Under the pieces are notes generated by a model that worked only from the letters and a program-made list of their open reading frames with translations, had not been told where the DNA came from and ran no database searches. Positions 54,866-62,716 of a DNA stretch of 64,000 nt are shown here, piece after piece; the stretch's first letter is position 1, and every line of letters begins with the position of its first letter. The stretch is from CAZMGV01 sp964565925 (lineage in GTDB: Bacteria > JAGRBM01 > JAHCIT01). The stretch covers positions 1 through 64,000 of the forward strand of contig CAZMGV010000002.1 of the NCBI GenBank assembly GCA_964565925.1, read 5' to 3'. The translations under genes and the position numbers were made by a program.

Positions 54866-56899
54866 GTGAATAGACCACAGGACCCGGAAGCTGTCAACGC
54901 CGCAGGCGGGTCAATTTCCGAACCGGGTTCAGTGCTCCGGCACCGCTGGTTCGTTCTGGCGTGCCTGGCGCTGCTTCTGCTGGCGATCGGAGCCTGCTGG
55001 TCGACGGTTTTCCCGGGCAACTTTCACCTGGACGATCTGCCCAATATCGCCAAGAACAGCCACCTGTGGCGATGGCTCGAGAAGAAGGAGCCTCTCGTCA
55101 ATCTTCTCCTGGGGAGTCCCGCGAAATTCCGGCCCCTCGCCTATCTCACCTTCGCCTGGAACGCCGCTCCGGGAAAGCTCAATCCGGCGGTTTATCTGAA
55201 AACCAATATCGCCCTGCACATGGCGGCGGCGGTTTCGGTATTCCTGTTTTATTCGGCGTTTCTGGGGATCCACTTCCGGAAGTGGAGTCTGGAACTCCGT
55301 CGCGGAGTCTCGCTCATGGGCGCCTCACTGTGGGCGCTGAACCCCCTGCAAACGGCGGCCGTCAGTTATTCGGTCCAGCGGATGACGGTAATGGCGGCGC
55401 TTTTCTCGGTCATCGCCCTGTGGGGTTGGCTGAAATGGCGGGAGACCGGCGGACGCGGCTGGCCGCTGCTGATCCTCGTCTCGTTCACGCTCGGAATGGG
55501 CTCGAAAGAGATCACCGCGACGGTGCCACTGGTCATCCTGCTGTACGAATGGCTTTACCGGTCCGATCTGCCCCGCCGGGCAGTCCACTGGGTGGTCATC
55601 GCAATCATGGTTGCGCTTCCAGCAGCCATCTACGCACTGTACATACAACGCTCGGCCGGGAACGCGCCGTCACTGGAAATACTGCCGAACCGGGATTTCA
55701 ATTCGCTCGAACGGATCTACACCCAGGGCCGGGTCCTGTGGCACTACGTTTCACTCTGGACCCTGCCGCTGCCGGACCGGCTGATCCTGGACTATTCCAC
55801 CGAAGTGTCCCGTTCGTTGGTGTCGCCGCCGGTCACCCTGGCCGCCTGGTCGGCCTGGGCTGGGCTGGTCGCGTACCTGATCAGCAAACGCAGGACTTTC
55901 ACAGCCGTGACCTTCGCAGTTCTGTCTTACCTGGCCTTCAATTCGGTGGAGAGCTCGTTCCTGAACCTGGCGCTGGTGTTCCAGCACCGCCTGTACCTGC
56001 CATCGGTCGCACTGGCGGGGCTGGCGGCCGGCGGACTCGGCTATCTGGTCCACAACGGCAAACTGAAACCGGCACAGGCGCTGATCCCGTGGTCGCTGGC
56101 GCTGGCCTGTTTCGCTCCCGTCACCCTGATGCGGAACCGCGAATGGTCGAGCGCGGAGACGCTGCTCAGGGCCGATATCGAACGCAATCCGGATTCGGCC
56201 AGACCCTATTTCAATCTCGCCAAGCGGATGGGTGACAAGGGCAATCCCGAAGAACGGCTCGACCTGCTTACGAAAGCCGTCGATAAGGGGTACGGAAACG
56301 ACGCCTGCCTGGAAATCACGGAAGTCGAAATACAGGAAGTACTGTTCGCCAGGGCCGACGCCCTGTTCGAGGAATGCGAGAAAAAATTCCCGCCGAATAC
56401 CGACCTCTACCTGAACTGGGGGGCGATGAACAAAAAGGCGAAGAACTACGAGAAGGCCGAATCCATCTACCAGAAAGCGCTCGTATTAAGTCCGGACAAC
56501 GTAGCTGTCATGAGCAACCTTGCCTCCGCAAAGATCGGAGAGCAGAAATTTGAGGAAGCGCTCGAGATTCTTGAGCAGGCGCATGCGCTGAGTCCAAAGA
56601 ACTCGACCGTCTACATCAACAAAATGGTGGCCCTGGCGAGGCTCGGCCGGGGCGAGGATGCCTACCGGACGATGGAAGAGCTGGAACTGGCGACCGGAAG
56701 AACAGAAAACGACAAGACCTTCAGGACACTGATCGAAGTGAACCTGAAAAAGGCGCAAGCCAAATCCCCCGATGGAACGAAAAAGACATCCCCCGGCCCC
56801 AATACGAAGAAAGCCGGTCAGGCAGGCGACTCCAAGGCCGAACAGAAAGCCCTGAAAGAGCTGAAAGCACTGCAGAAAAAGCTGAGCACTGGCCGTTAA
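54866..56899 (+). CDS. TMTC-like membrane glycosyltransferase with TPR domain
   Basis: About 677 residues. Some 10 transmembrane helices occupy about 25-420. The first periplasmic loop carries the acidic FHLDDLPNIAKN motif typical of GT-C transferases of the TMTC/PMT kind, followed by FRPLAYLTFAWN, HMAAAVSVF and ALNPLQTAAVSYSVQRMTVM. Residues about 430-620 hold tetratricopeptide repeats (YLNWGAMNKKAKNYEKAESI, VMSNLASAKIGEQKFEEALE), then a Lys-rich tail. It probably transfers a lipid-linked sugar in the periplasm. The start is uncertain: GTG 54866 avoids overlap with the divergent biotin carrier; GTG 54818 is an alternative. Confidence 0.8.
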   Translation: MNRPQDPEAVNAAGGSISEPGSVLRHRWFVLACLALLLLAIGACWSTVFPGNFHLDDLPNIAKNSHLWRWLEKKEPLVNLLLGSPAKFRPLAYLTFAWNAAPGKLNPAVYLKTNIALHMAAAVSVFLFYSAFLGIHFRKWSLELRRGVSLMGASLWALNPLQTAAVSYSVQRMTVMAALFSVIALWGWLKWRETGGRGWPLLILVSFTLGMGSKEITATVPLVILLYEWLYRSDLPRRAVHWVVIAIMVALPAAIYALYIQRSAGNAPSLEILPNRDFNSLERIYTQGRVLWHYVSLWTLPLPDRLILDYSTEVSRSLVSPPVTLAAWSAWAGLVAYLISKRRTFTAVTFAVLSYLAFNSVESSFLNLALVFQHRLYLPSVALAGLAAGGLGYLVHNGKLKPAQALIPWSLALACFAPVTLMRNREWSSAETLLRADIERNPDSARPYFNLAKRMGDKGNPEERLDLLTKAVDKGYGNDACLEITEVEIQEVLFARADALFEECEKKFPPNTDLYLNWGAMNKKAKNYEKAESIYQKALVLSPDNVAVMSNLASAKIGEQKFEEALEILEQAHALSPKNSTVYINKMVALARLGRGEDAYRTMEELELATGRTENDKTFRTLIEVNLKKAQAKSPDGTKKTSPGPNTKKAGQAGDSKAEQKALKELKALQKKLSTGR

Positions 56900-56935
56900 A
56901 CCGGTCCCGGACCAGCCTGGCATAACCCTAAACCG

Positions 56936-57817
56936 CTAGACCTTCAGCCGGTCCAGCACGCCGATGGCGTTCTTCACATTGCCGAGCGGCATCACATGCA
57001 GGCCCCGGAAGCGCTTGAGCACCGGTTCGGCGATCTCGCAGACGACCTCAAGACCCACCTTCGCTTCCGCCTCCGGCGAGCCGGCGTCGGCCAGCCGCCT
57101 GAGCGTCTCTTCGGCGACCGAAATCTCGGGCACCTTGCCGTTCATCACGGAGGCGAACTTGTGCGACTTGAGCGGCAGGATGCCGAGAATGACCGGCACC
57201 TTCACCGCCGCCAGCGCCTCCACGAAGCGGTCCATGACCTTCTTCGAGTAGACCGGCTGGGAGATTACGAACACGGCGCCCGATTCGATCTTCTTGTGAA
57301 GCTGCGCGATCTCTTTCGCCATGTCCGGGGCGGCGGGGTTCACCGTGGCGCCGATCCGGAAAGACGTCGGCCTGTTGATCTTGCCGCCCTCGAAGTCCTC
57401 GCCGCGGTTCAGCCGCGAGATCGCCTCGGCGAGTTTGGCCGAATTGAACTCGTAGACGCCCTTGGCTTTGGGGAAGTCGCCCAGTTTCGGCGGATCGCCG
57501 GTCACGAGCAGCAGGTTCCGGATTCCCAGCGCCTCGTCCCCGAACAGGTCCGACTGGATGGCGATCATGTTCCGGTCGCGGCAGGCGAAGTTGATGATGG
57601 TCTCGCAGCCCAGTTTCTTCTGGAGCAGGTGCGCGGCCATGCCGGGATGGATCTTGAGCCGCGCCATCGGCGAATCGGTCAGGTTCAGCGCGTCGAACCG
57701 GGCGACGTACTGCTCGCATTCGGCGAACGTCTTCGAGAGATCCGGCCCCTTGGGGATCGTGATCTCGACGGAGAGGGTGAACTCCCCGCGCTCGAATTTG
57801 TCGCTGAAACGGCCCAT
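56936..57817 (-). CDS. metF: Methylenetetrahydrofolate reductase
   Basis: 293-residue flavoprotein reducing 5,10-methylene-THF to 5-methyl-THF for methionine synthesis. The barrel is recognised by LSVEITIPKGPDLSKT, the FAD/folate segment NLLLVTGDPPKLGDFPKAKG, FRIGATVNPAAPDMAKEI and FVISQPVYSKKVMDRF. Its leader contains the palindromic repeat at 57837-57955. Confidence 0.93.
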   Translation of the reverse strand: MGRFSDKFERGEFTLSVEITIPKGPDLSKTFAECEQYVARFDALNLTDSPMARLKIHPGMAAHLLQKKLGCETIINFACRDRNMIAIQSDLFGDEALGIRNLLLVTGDPPKLGDFPKAKGVYEFNSAKLAEAISRLNRGEDFEGGKINRPTSFRIGATVNPAAPDMAKEIAQLHKKIESGAVFVISQPVYSKKVMDRFVEALAAVKVPVILGILPLKSHKFASVMNGKVPEISVAEETLRRLADAGSPEAEAKVGLEVVCEIAEPVLKRFRGLHVMPLGNVKNAIGVLDRLKV

Positions 57818-57836
57818 TTAGACGAAACTTTCCGCC

Positions 57837-57955
57837 TCTTTCTCCCCCTTGAGGGGGGAGACCCGCTGAAGTGCAGCGGAAGCGGGTGGGGGTGCCCGAT
57901 CCGGTGCACCCCCTTCAGCCGCTTCGCGGCAGCTTCCCCCCTCAAGGGGGAAGCG
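57837..57955. repeat. Palindromic intergenic repeat, copy C
   Basis: About 120 bases built of nested hairpins: CTCCCCC-TTGA-GGGGGAG, CCGCTG-N5-CAGCGG, GGGGGTGC-N8-GCACCCCC-type, GCCGC-TTC-GCGGC and CTTCCCCC-N5-GGGGGAAG. The first and last hairpins also pair with each other as an outer stem. Similar in plan, not in exact sequence, to copies A and B. It lies between the inositol-phosphate synthase stop and the metF start. Confidence 0.65.
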
Positions 57956-58002
57956 AACCCATTGTAACCCGGAAACACTGAGTTTCACGGGCCGGAAACC
58001 TT

Positions 58003-59385
58003 TTAGTTTCCGCGCTGCCAGTACTCGTTTCCGAGGTGGGTGATGATCGGCGCGCCCACGAGTTCGCGGATCGTGTTCTCGAACTTCTCGCGCTGTACGA
58101 AGAAGTCGTGCTGCACGGGTACGCCCACGGCCGGCGAGATCGGGCTCTTCGAATAGAGGCCCAGCCACTCCTGCGTGCCGCCCATGCCCTTGCGCTTCGC
58201 CCAGTCGAGGAAGCGGGCCAGGTCGATGACCATCGGCGCGGCAAGGATCGAGTCGCGGCAGAAGAAGGACATATCGATGATCATCGGGTATCCGAGGAAG
58301 CCCTTGAAGTCGATACGGTCGAGGGCGTGCTTATCGTCGCCCGCGATCTTGTAGTAGCTGATGAGCACCGGCTGCTCGATCTCGTAGCCGAGAATGTTGG
58401 CGGCCTGGTTCGACTTGGACTTCTTCTTGGTCTCGAACGAGCCCGGCTCGTCCAGCACGAGACCGTCCTTGTTGCCGATCCAGTTGTTGGAGGCCCAGCC
58501 GGCGATCCGGAGTTCCTTGCCCTTGAAGCCCGGCATGATGACCGACTTCATCCAGGTCTGGCCGGTCTTTCCGTCGTTGCCGCTGAACGGCACGGTGTTC
58601 TTGGCGGCCAGCTCGCGCAGCGCGGGCACTTCGGCGCCCTGCGACGGCGAGAAGTTGTGGTACGGCACGCCCAGCTTGAATGCGGCGTAGATATACACCT
58701 GCGACGGGGCGATGTCGGGCGAGTTGGCGGCCAGCCCCTTCTCGAAGGCGGCCAGCGTCTGGTGCACCGGGGCGACTTCGTGGTAGCGCTCGGTCGAGCC
58801 CACATAGATGACGACGGCGCGGTCGCAGCCGTTCTTCTTCTTGAAGTTCTCGATGTCTCGCATGATCTGCTTGGCGGCTTCGAGCTTGTTCTTGGCCTTG
58901 ATGCCGATCTCGGCCTTCAGGTTCATGACGTACTTGTTCTCGAAGTAGCCGGGCATCGCCTTCTGGCCCTTGAGCGCACCCTTCACCTGATCGACAAGCG
59001 CCGGGTCCAGCACATGGGCGAACCTGGCCGCTTCGTAGGCGTCCATCTTGTTGATGTCCCAGCCGCCGACGACCATGTCGTCGAAGTCGGAGACGCTGAC
59101 GATATCGTTGATCAGGATCTGGTTGTCGCGCGCGCCGATCCGGATCGTGCCGGTCTGGGCGAGCATGCCCTGCTTGTCGTTGGGATCCACGAGGCCGCGC
59201 TTGAGAAGTTCGATACCCACGCGGACGGTCGTCGCGATGGCTCCGTTGCAGCCGACCAGAAGAATCGCCAGCTTGCCGAGCTTCTTCTTCTCGTCGCGGG
59301 CGGCGCGCTTCAGCTTTTCGATGTCGGCGGCGTTCTTGTTGGACGCCTGGGTTTGGGTTTTGCGCGCGGTGGTCGCCTTGGCCAT
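58003..59385 (-). CDS. ino1: Myo-inositol-1-phosphate synthase
   Basis: 460 residues. Isomerises glucose-6-phosphate to inositol-1-phosphate with NAD, the entry to inositol lipids or inositol solutes. ILLVGCNGAIATTVRVGIEL binds NAD. VVGGWDINKMDAYEAA, VIYVGSTERYHEVAPVHQ, VPFSGNDGKTGQTWMKSV and ASNNWIGNKDGL are family motifs. GAGGAG lies about ten bases before the ATG. The N-terminus has a basic Ala/Thr/Lys extension. The leader contains two hairpins (59421-59483). Confidence 0.95.
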   Translation of the reverse strand: MAKATTARKTQTQASNKNAADIEKLKRAARDEKKKLGKLAILLVGCNGAIATTVRVGIELLKRGLVDPNDKQGMLAQTGTIRIGARDNQILINDIVSVSDFDDMVVGGWDINKMDAYEAARFAHVLDPALVDQVKGALKGQKAMPGYFENKYVMNLKAEIGIKAKNKLEAAKQIMRDIENFKKKNGCDRAVVIYVGSTERYHEVAPVHQTLAAFEKGLAANSPDIAPSQVYIYAAFKLGVPYHNFSPSQGAEVPALRELAAKNTVPFSGNDGKTGQTWMKSVIMPGFKGKELRIAGWASNNWIGNKDGLVLDEPGSFETKKKSKSNQAANILGYEIEQPVLISYYKIAGDDKHALDRIDFKGFLGYPMIIDMSFFCRDSILAAPMVIDLARFLDWAKRKGMGGTQEWLGLYSKSPISPAVGVPVQHDFFVQREKFENTIRELVGAPIITHLGNEYWQRGN

Positions 59386-59420
59386 TTTAAGTGAACTCCT
59401 CGTTCGGTTTTCTTGTATCG

Positions 59421-59483
59421 CCGGAGCCCTGGGGGACGGATGCTTGCTCCGGCCTGTATAGCCCCAAAGGTCCGGGGCTATAC
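59421..59483 (-). promoter_or_regulatory. Structured leader of inositol-phosphate synthase
   Basis: Two adjacent perfect hairpins upstream of the start: GTATAGCCCC-N8-GGGGCTATAC (59456-59483) and CCGGAGC-N18-GCTCCGG (59421-59452). Neither is followed by a T-run, so these are not ordinary terminators. They could be a regulatory leader or mRNA-stability element. Confidence 0.45.
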
Positions 59484-59540
59484 CCGTGCCTGTTTTCACA
59501 AGTCAACCCGCCGGAATTCCCCAAGAACTCCGGGGGGTTG

Positions 59541-59576
59541 GCAAAAGAAAGCCCCTCCCCGTTACCGGGGAGGGGC
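59541..59576 (-). terminator. Terminator of the 222-residue protein gene
   Basis: Perfect 11-bp stem GCCCCTCCCCG / CGGGGAGGGGC with a four-base loop. On the minus strand it is followed by TTTCTTTTGC. Confidence 0.85.
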
Positions 59577-59669
59577 GGGATGGCCGGGTGGGACGGCCAC
59601 TGAGGGACTAAGAAGAGGGACTTTTGAAGAAGGAACCGTAACCCTGAAACTTTCCTTTTGACCGGGCGC

Positions 59670-60338
59670 TCAGAACCCCAGCCCCAGCTGCGGGACGCCG
59701 TAGCCGCCGCCCGACATCAGGCCGCCCATGCCGTCCGCACTGTTCGCGGCGTCGGGGGCGAGCTTGAGTTCGGGCGCCCGGGGCCCTGCCTGCGAACCGG
59801 CGTCATCGTGCTTCACCGGAACGCGCTCAATCTGCTCCGGCATCAGATGCGCCGGGTTCGTCTCGGCCTGGTGGCACAGGAACGATACCCGCCAGCCGTT
59901 GGAGAGCTCCGTCTCCAGATGCTCGCCGGGGATCAGCACTACCGGCACATTGTGGGTCGCCACGACCGCGCCCAGTTCGGAGATAATGTGACCGGCGGTT
60001 TCGTCCCGTCCGGCCTCGATCACCGTGGCGCAGGCACCCAGCCGGCCATACAGCCAGGCGCGGCGGGCCACGTCGCCCAGTCCGCGGACCCGGCGGCTCT
60101 TTGCGTTCTCGATCACAAGGCGGTCTTCCGGACCGGCAAGCGATTCGAACGCCGCCCGGAACGCCCGGCGGAACTTTTCCGTCGAGAAGAATCCGACGAC
60201 CATCAGCCGCTTGCCGCTTGAGCGGCGCAGCAGCAGTTCCACGGCCGCGTGCGCGCGGTCTTCCACGGAACCCTGTCCGATAGCCGAGAGCCTTGCGGCG
60301 GCGGTGTCGTTGTGCGTGATCTTCAGTGCTGCTTCCAT
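59670..60338 (-). CDS. Unknown cytosolic protein
   Basis: 222 residues from an ATG with AAGGA nine bases upstream. The first 180 residues look like an alpha/beta fold with hydrophobic strands (KRLMVVGFFSTEKFRRAF, DRLVIENAKSRRVRGLGD, ACATVIEAG, VVATHNVPVVLIPGEHLE), reminiscent of a Rossmann-type or nucleotide-binding domain, but I cannot name the family. The C-terminus is Gly/Met-rich and flexible (GGLMSGGGYGVPQLGLGF). It has its own promoter and terminator. Confidence 0.7.
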   Translation of the reverse strand: MEAALKITHNDTAAARLSAIGQGSVEDRAHAAVELLLRRSSGKRLMVVGFFSTEKFRRAFRAAFESLAGPEDRLVIENAKSRRVRGLGDVARRAWLYGRLGACATVIEAGRDETAGHIISELGAVVATHNVPVVLIPGEHLETELSNGWRVSFLCHQAETNPAHLMPEQIERVPVKHDDAGSQAGPRAPELKLAPDAANSADGMGGLMSGGGYGVPQLGLGF

Positions 60339-60404
60339 GATGGCGTTCCTTCTTGAAGGAGGTTTCGGTCTACCCGGCTGCACCTTCCATGTGTGCCGCC
60401 GATA

Positions 60405-60442
60405 GATATACCGTAAGTCATATGTGTGTCATGGAGTGACAC
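60405..60442 (-). promoter_or_regulatory. Promoter and operator of the 222-residue protein gene
   Basis: On the minus strand ATGACA (60427-60432) and TATATC (60405-60410) are 16 bases apart. GTGTCA-N5-TGACAC (60426-60442) is a perfect inverted repeat covering the -35, an arrangement typical of repression. Confidence 0.5.
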
Positions 60443-60569
60443 TGTTTTATTCATTAGTAATATCAATATGTTATATCGCTTATTGGTGCATTTTTTGGAT
60501 ACCGTAAGTAGAATTTCCGTTGTCGCGGCCGGTTTGCGGGCCTGTCTTTACAGATAGTCTGTGTAACGC
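60443..60569. other. AT-rich junction
   Basis: AT-rich sequence without a gene that I can support. ATACCGTAAGT occurs at about 60409 and 60499 as a direct repeat flanking it. It marks the change from chromosome-like to phage/insertion-sequence-like DNA. Confidence 0.4.
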
Positions 60570-60740
60570 GCCACCTAACTTGAGACCGGGGAATCGCCTC
60601 CGGTGAGACCGGCTGGGCCGCTCACCTAATTTGAGACCGCCCCACTTCCCGAAGGTGCCTAACGCGCCATCTATGTAAAAATTGCGGCACTTGGCAGCAC
60701 GGAATCACTTTGCTGCCAGAATCACCTAAGTTGGCAGCGG
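60570..60740. mobile_element. Insertion-sequence end-like repeats (remnant, possibly IS21 family)
   Basis: Read on the minus strand, GGTCTCAAGTTAGGTG (60572-60587) and GGTCTCAAATTAGGTG (60623-60638) differ by one base, and CTGCCAACTTAGGTG (60723-60737) shares the last half. TTGGCAGC occurs at 60691 and 60731, with GAATCAC ahead of the second and after the first. ACGCGCCA also repeats (60566, 60662). Iterated subterminal repeats of this kind are found at IS21-type ends. No transposase gene is present in the window, so this is a solo end or decayed element. Confidence 0.45.
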
Positions 60741-60744
60741 GCCT

Positions 60745-61314
60745 TTACCGGTCTCTCAGAAGGGCGCAGATCGCGTGGCCTACCGGTTCGGGGAACCCAC
60801 CCGGTCGGATACCCAAGACGATGACGGAGATACCCGTGTCCGCACCGGCCTTCCGGAAGTCCCGGCATACCGCTTCGGCGTAATCGTCCCGGCGCTTGCC
60901 CGGATGGTCGAGTGTCACCGTCACCAGCCCGGCCTCGGCGTCCCATTCAAGGTTCTTGACGACGCTATAGGATCGCACTTTGGATAGGGCGGTTTCCACC
61001 TTTACCGGATCGCGTTTCATGACCGCCGGTAGAACATCGAACGCCCGCTTCTCGGCATCCGTTTTTTCGATCCCCTTGGCAAACAGGACCGTTGCGAAAT
61101 AGGCCACCACCAACAGGTGCCAGGTCTTCCATGGCGAGCGCAGTTCAGCGGCCTTGCGGCCCGTGAAATCTACGTATGCCGCCAACACCACGAAAACGAT
61201 CGACCAGAGGCCCGCATCGATCCACCAGTATCCGATCGCAAGGCCAATGTAGACGAGCACCAGCAATAGATACCGCCGGTCCAATTTCCCGCGCCCTTCA
61301 AAGACTGTTCCCAT
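60745..61314 (-). CDS. Small membrane protein beside the Dam methylase
   Basis: 189 residues. Hydrophobic segments at about 12-50 (YLLLVLVYIGLAIGYWW; LWSIVFVVLAAYVDF) and 65-85 (WHLLVVAYFATVLFAKG) are followed by a soluble C-terminal domain (about 90-189). The start is ATG 61314; a TTG at 61323 overlapping the methylase stop is also possible. Gene spacing suggests co-transcription with the methylase. Function is unknown; it is probably part of the mobile region. Confidence 0.65.
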   Translation of the reverse strand: MGTVFEGRGKLDRRYLLLVLVYIGLAIGYWWIDAGLWSIVFVVLAAYVDFTGRKAAELRSPWKTWHLLVVAYFATVLFAKGIEKTDAEKRAFDVLPAVMKRDPVKVETALSKVRSYSVVKNLEWDAEAGLVTVTLDHPGKRRDDYAEAVCRDFRKAGADTGISVIVLGIRPGGFPEPVGHAICALLRDR

Positions 61315-61319
61315 GCCGC

Positions 61320-62153
61320 TCAACCTACCGCCGCCTGTGGACTCCCGTCCAGTCGCCGCTTGCGGCCGCCCCGGCCGGACGGCCCCTGCTTCCAGTTCAG
61401 GAATACCAGCTCGGTGCCGCGCTTCGCCTTGCCGGACTTCGCTCCGGCCGAATAGGTCAGCCGCACGCGCTTTGTGCGGAATCCCTTGAACACCTCGTGC
61501 ATCTCCGGCACGTCGCTCACGCTGATAACCGCCTTGCCCTGGATACCGGAAAGCAGCGCCGCCATCTCGCGGAACTGCGCCAGGCCGAAGTTCAGGCCAT
61601 ACTGTTTGAAACCCAGATACGGCGGGTCGAGGTAGAACAGCGTCGTCGGGCGGTCGTAACGCTTCACGCAGGCGGCCCAGTCGAGCGATTCAATCGTCGT
61701 TTGAGCCAGCCTTACATGGGCTTCGGAGAGGTCCTCTTCGAGCCGCGTCAGGTTGAACCGGTGAGGCCGCTCGGCGCTCACGCCGAAGGTCCTTGAAATG
61801 GGTATCCCGCTGAAGTTGTGCCGCTGGATGTAGATGAACCGCGCGGCGCGCTGGATGTCGGTGAGCGTCTCGGGCGGCGTCTCCAGAGCCCACTCGAAGA
61901 TCTGGCGGCTAGTGAGCGCCCACTGGAACTGCCGGACGAACTCCACCAGGTGGTGCTTCACCACGCGGTAGAGGTTCACCAGCTCGCCGTTCAGGTCGTT
62001 CAGCACTTCCACCTTGCTCGGTTCCTTCACGAAGAACAGGCCGCCCGCGCCTGCGAACGGTTCCACGTAGCAGGTGTGCTCGGGGAACATCGGCAGGATC
62101 TGCGACGCGAGGCGGCGCTTGCCGCCGAACCACGGAACAATCGGCTTAGACAT
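61320..62153 (-). CDS. DNA N6-adenine methyltransferase (Dam/D12 class)
   Basis: 277 residues. Motif I FAGAGGLFF near residue 33 binds S-adenosylmethionine and the catalytic DPPY motif lies near 174 (FYLDPPYLGFKQY). WFGGKRRLASQIL at the N-terminus and RHNFSGIPISRTFG are typical of the D12 class. Such solitary methylases are common in prophages, where they protect phage DNA from restriction; target specificity cannot be read. No restriction enzyme is nearby. Confidence 0.9.
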   Translation of the reverse strand: MSKPIVPWFGGKRRLASQILPMFPEHTCYVEPFAGAGGLFFVKEPSKVEVLNDLNGELVNLYRVVKHHLVEFVRQFQWALTSRQIFEWALETPPETLTDIQRAARFIYIQRHNFSGIPISRTFGVSAERPHRFNLTRLEEDLSEAHVRLAQTTIESLDWAACVKRYDRPTTLFYLDPPYLGFKQYGLNFGLAQFREMAALLSGIQGKAVISVSDVPEMHEVFKGFRTKRVRLTYSAGAKSGKAKRGTELVFLNWKQGPSGRGGRKRRLDGSPQAAVG

Positions 62154-62244
62154 AGGTGATCTTTCTGGGCTAGGAATCCCGCGCTGCGTACGCGGCGGGA
62201 TGCCTCGGCCCGAAGCTCACGGTGTCATTACCGTGGGTCAGGGC

Positions 62245-62278
62245 GGCCGGGCTGCGTGTTAGCGCACGGAGCCCGGCC
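62245..62278. other. Long GC-rich hairpin in a gene-free spacer
   Basis: GGCCGGGCTGCGTG pairs with CACGGAGCCCGGCC (one mismatch) around a short loop. A T-rich tract (TCTTTTCAGTTTTC) follows on the plus strand, so it has the form of a plus-strand terminator although no plus-strand gene ends here. In the other orientation it lies in the dam leader. The same spacer holds TTCAGTTTTCAAGGACC (62286-62302), also found at 34167-34183. Confidence 0.5.
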
Positions 62279-62304
62279 GCATCTTTTCAGTTTTCAAGGA
62301 CCGT

Positions 62305-62409
62305 TCAGTCTCCGTCCCACTTGTGGACGATAAAACCGGTTACAAAACATATCGCCAGCACGACCGCACCCACGCGGATCAGCCCGTCGACGAACTGCGC
62401 TTCGGTCAT
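62305..62409 (-). CDS. Very small single-span membrane protein
   Basis: 34 residues: MTEAQFVDGLIRVGAV begins an amphipathic-to-hydrophobic helix (VGAVVLAICFVTGFIV) ending HKWDGD. The ATG is one base after the preceding stop codon. Size, topology and position after a tail fibre and a small lipoprotein-like gene suggest a phage lysis accessory, but this is unproven. Confidence 0.5.
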   Translation of the reverse strand: MTEAQFVDGLIRVGAVVLAICFVTGFIVHKWDGD

Positions 62410-62410
62410 G

Positions 62411-62713
62411 TCAGATGCTCCCCCGGCAGCCCGTGCGTTCGACGCCCCGGGCCGTTCTGGCTGGCCGTGACGGCCGGGGCTGCGGCACAGCGGTGCGCAC
62501 GATCTCCCGGCCTTCTTCGCAGCGGCCGGCATCTGCCGAGCCGTGCAGGTCCTTCATCCGCTCCCACTGCCCGTCGCCGATCGCACCGTGGACGCGCAGC
62601 TCCCGCGCCTCGGCAATCACCCCGTGCCAGCAGTCCGTTTGAATCGGCCCGGCGCAGCCGCCGCCAGCGAAGGCGGCCGCGAACACCAGCAGCAGCGGGA
62701 GCAGACGTTTCAA
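62411..62713 (-). CDS. Small exported protein, possibly phage lysis accessory
   Basis: 100 residues from a TTG start with AGAGG six bases upstream. An export signal (KRLLPLLLVFAAAFAGGGC) ends in a Cys with a non-canonical lipobox, then comes a soluble Arg-rich part. The next gene upstream (tail fibre) stops three bases before the TTG, so the two are one unit. An Rz1-like spanin partner is one reading; no spanin pair is evident. Confidence 0.5.
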   Translation of the reverse strand: MKRLLPLLLVFAAAFAGGGCAGPIQTDCWHGVIAEARELRVHGAIGDGQWERMKDLHGSADAGRCEEGREIVRTAVPQPRPSRPARTARGVERTGCRGSI

Positions 62714-62716
62714 CCG

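Noticed and set aside
57993..58012. Hairpin CGGAAAC-N6-GTTTCCG at the ino1 stop codon as a terminator
   Set aside because: The stem is short, contains the stop codon in its loop and has no following T-run.
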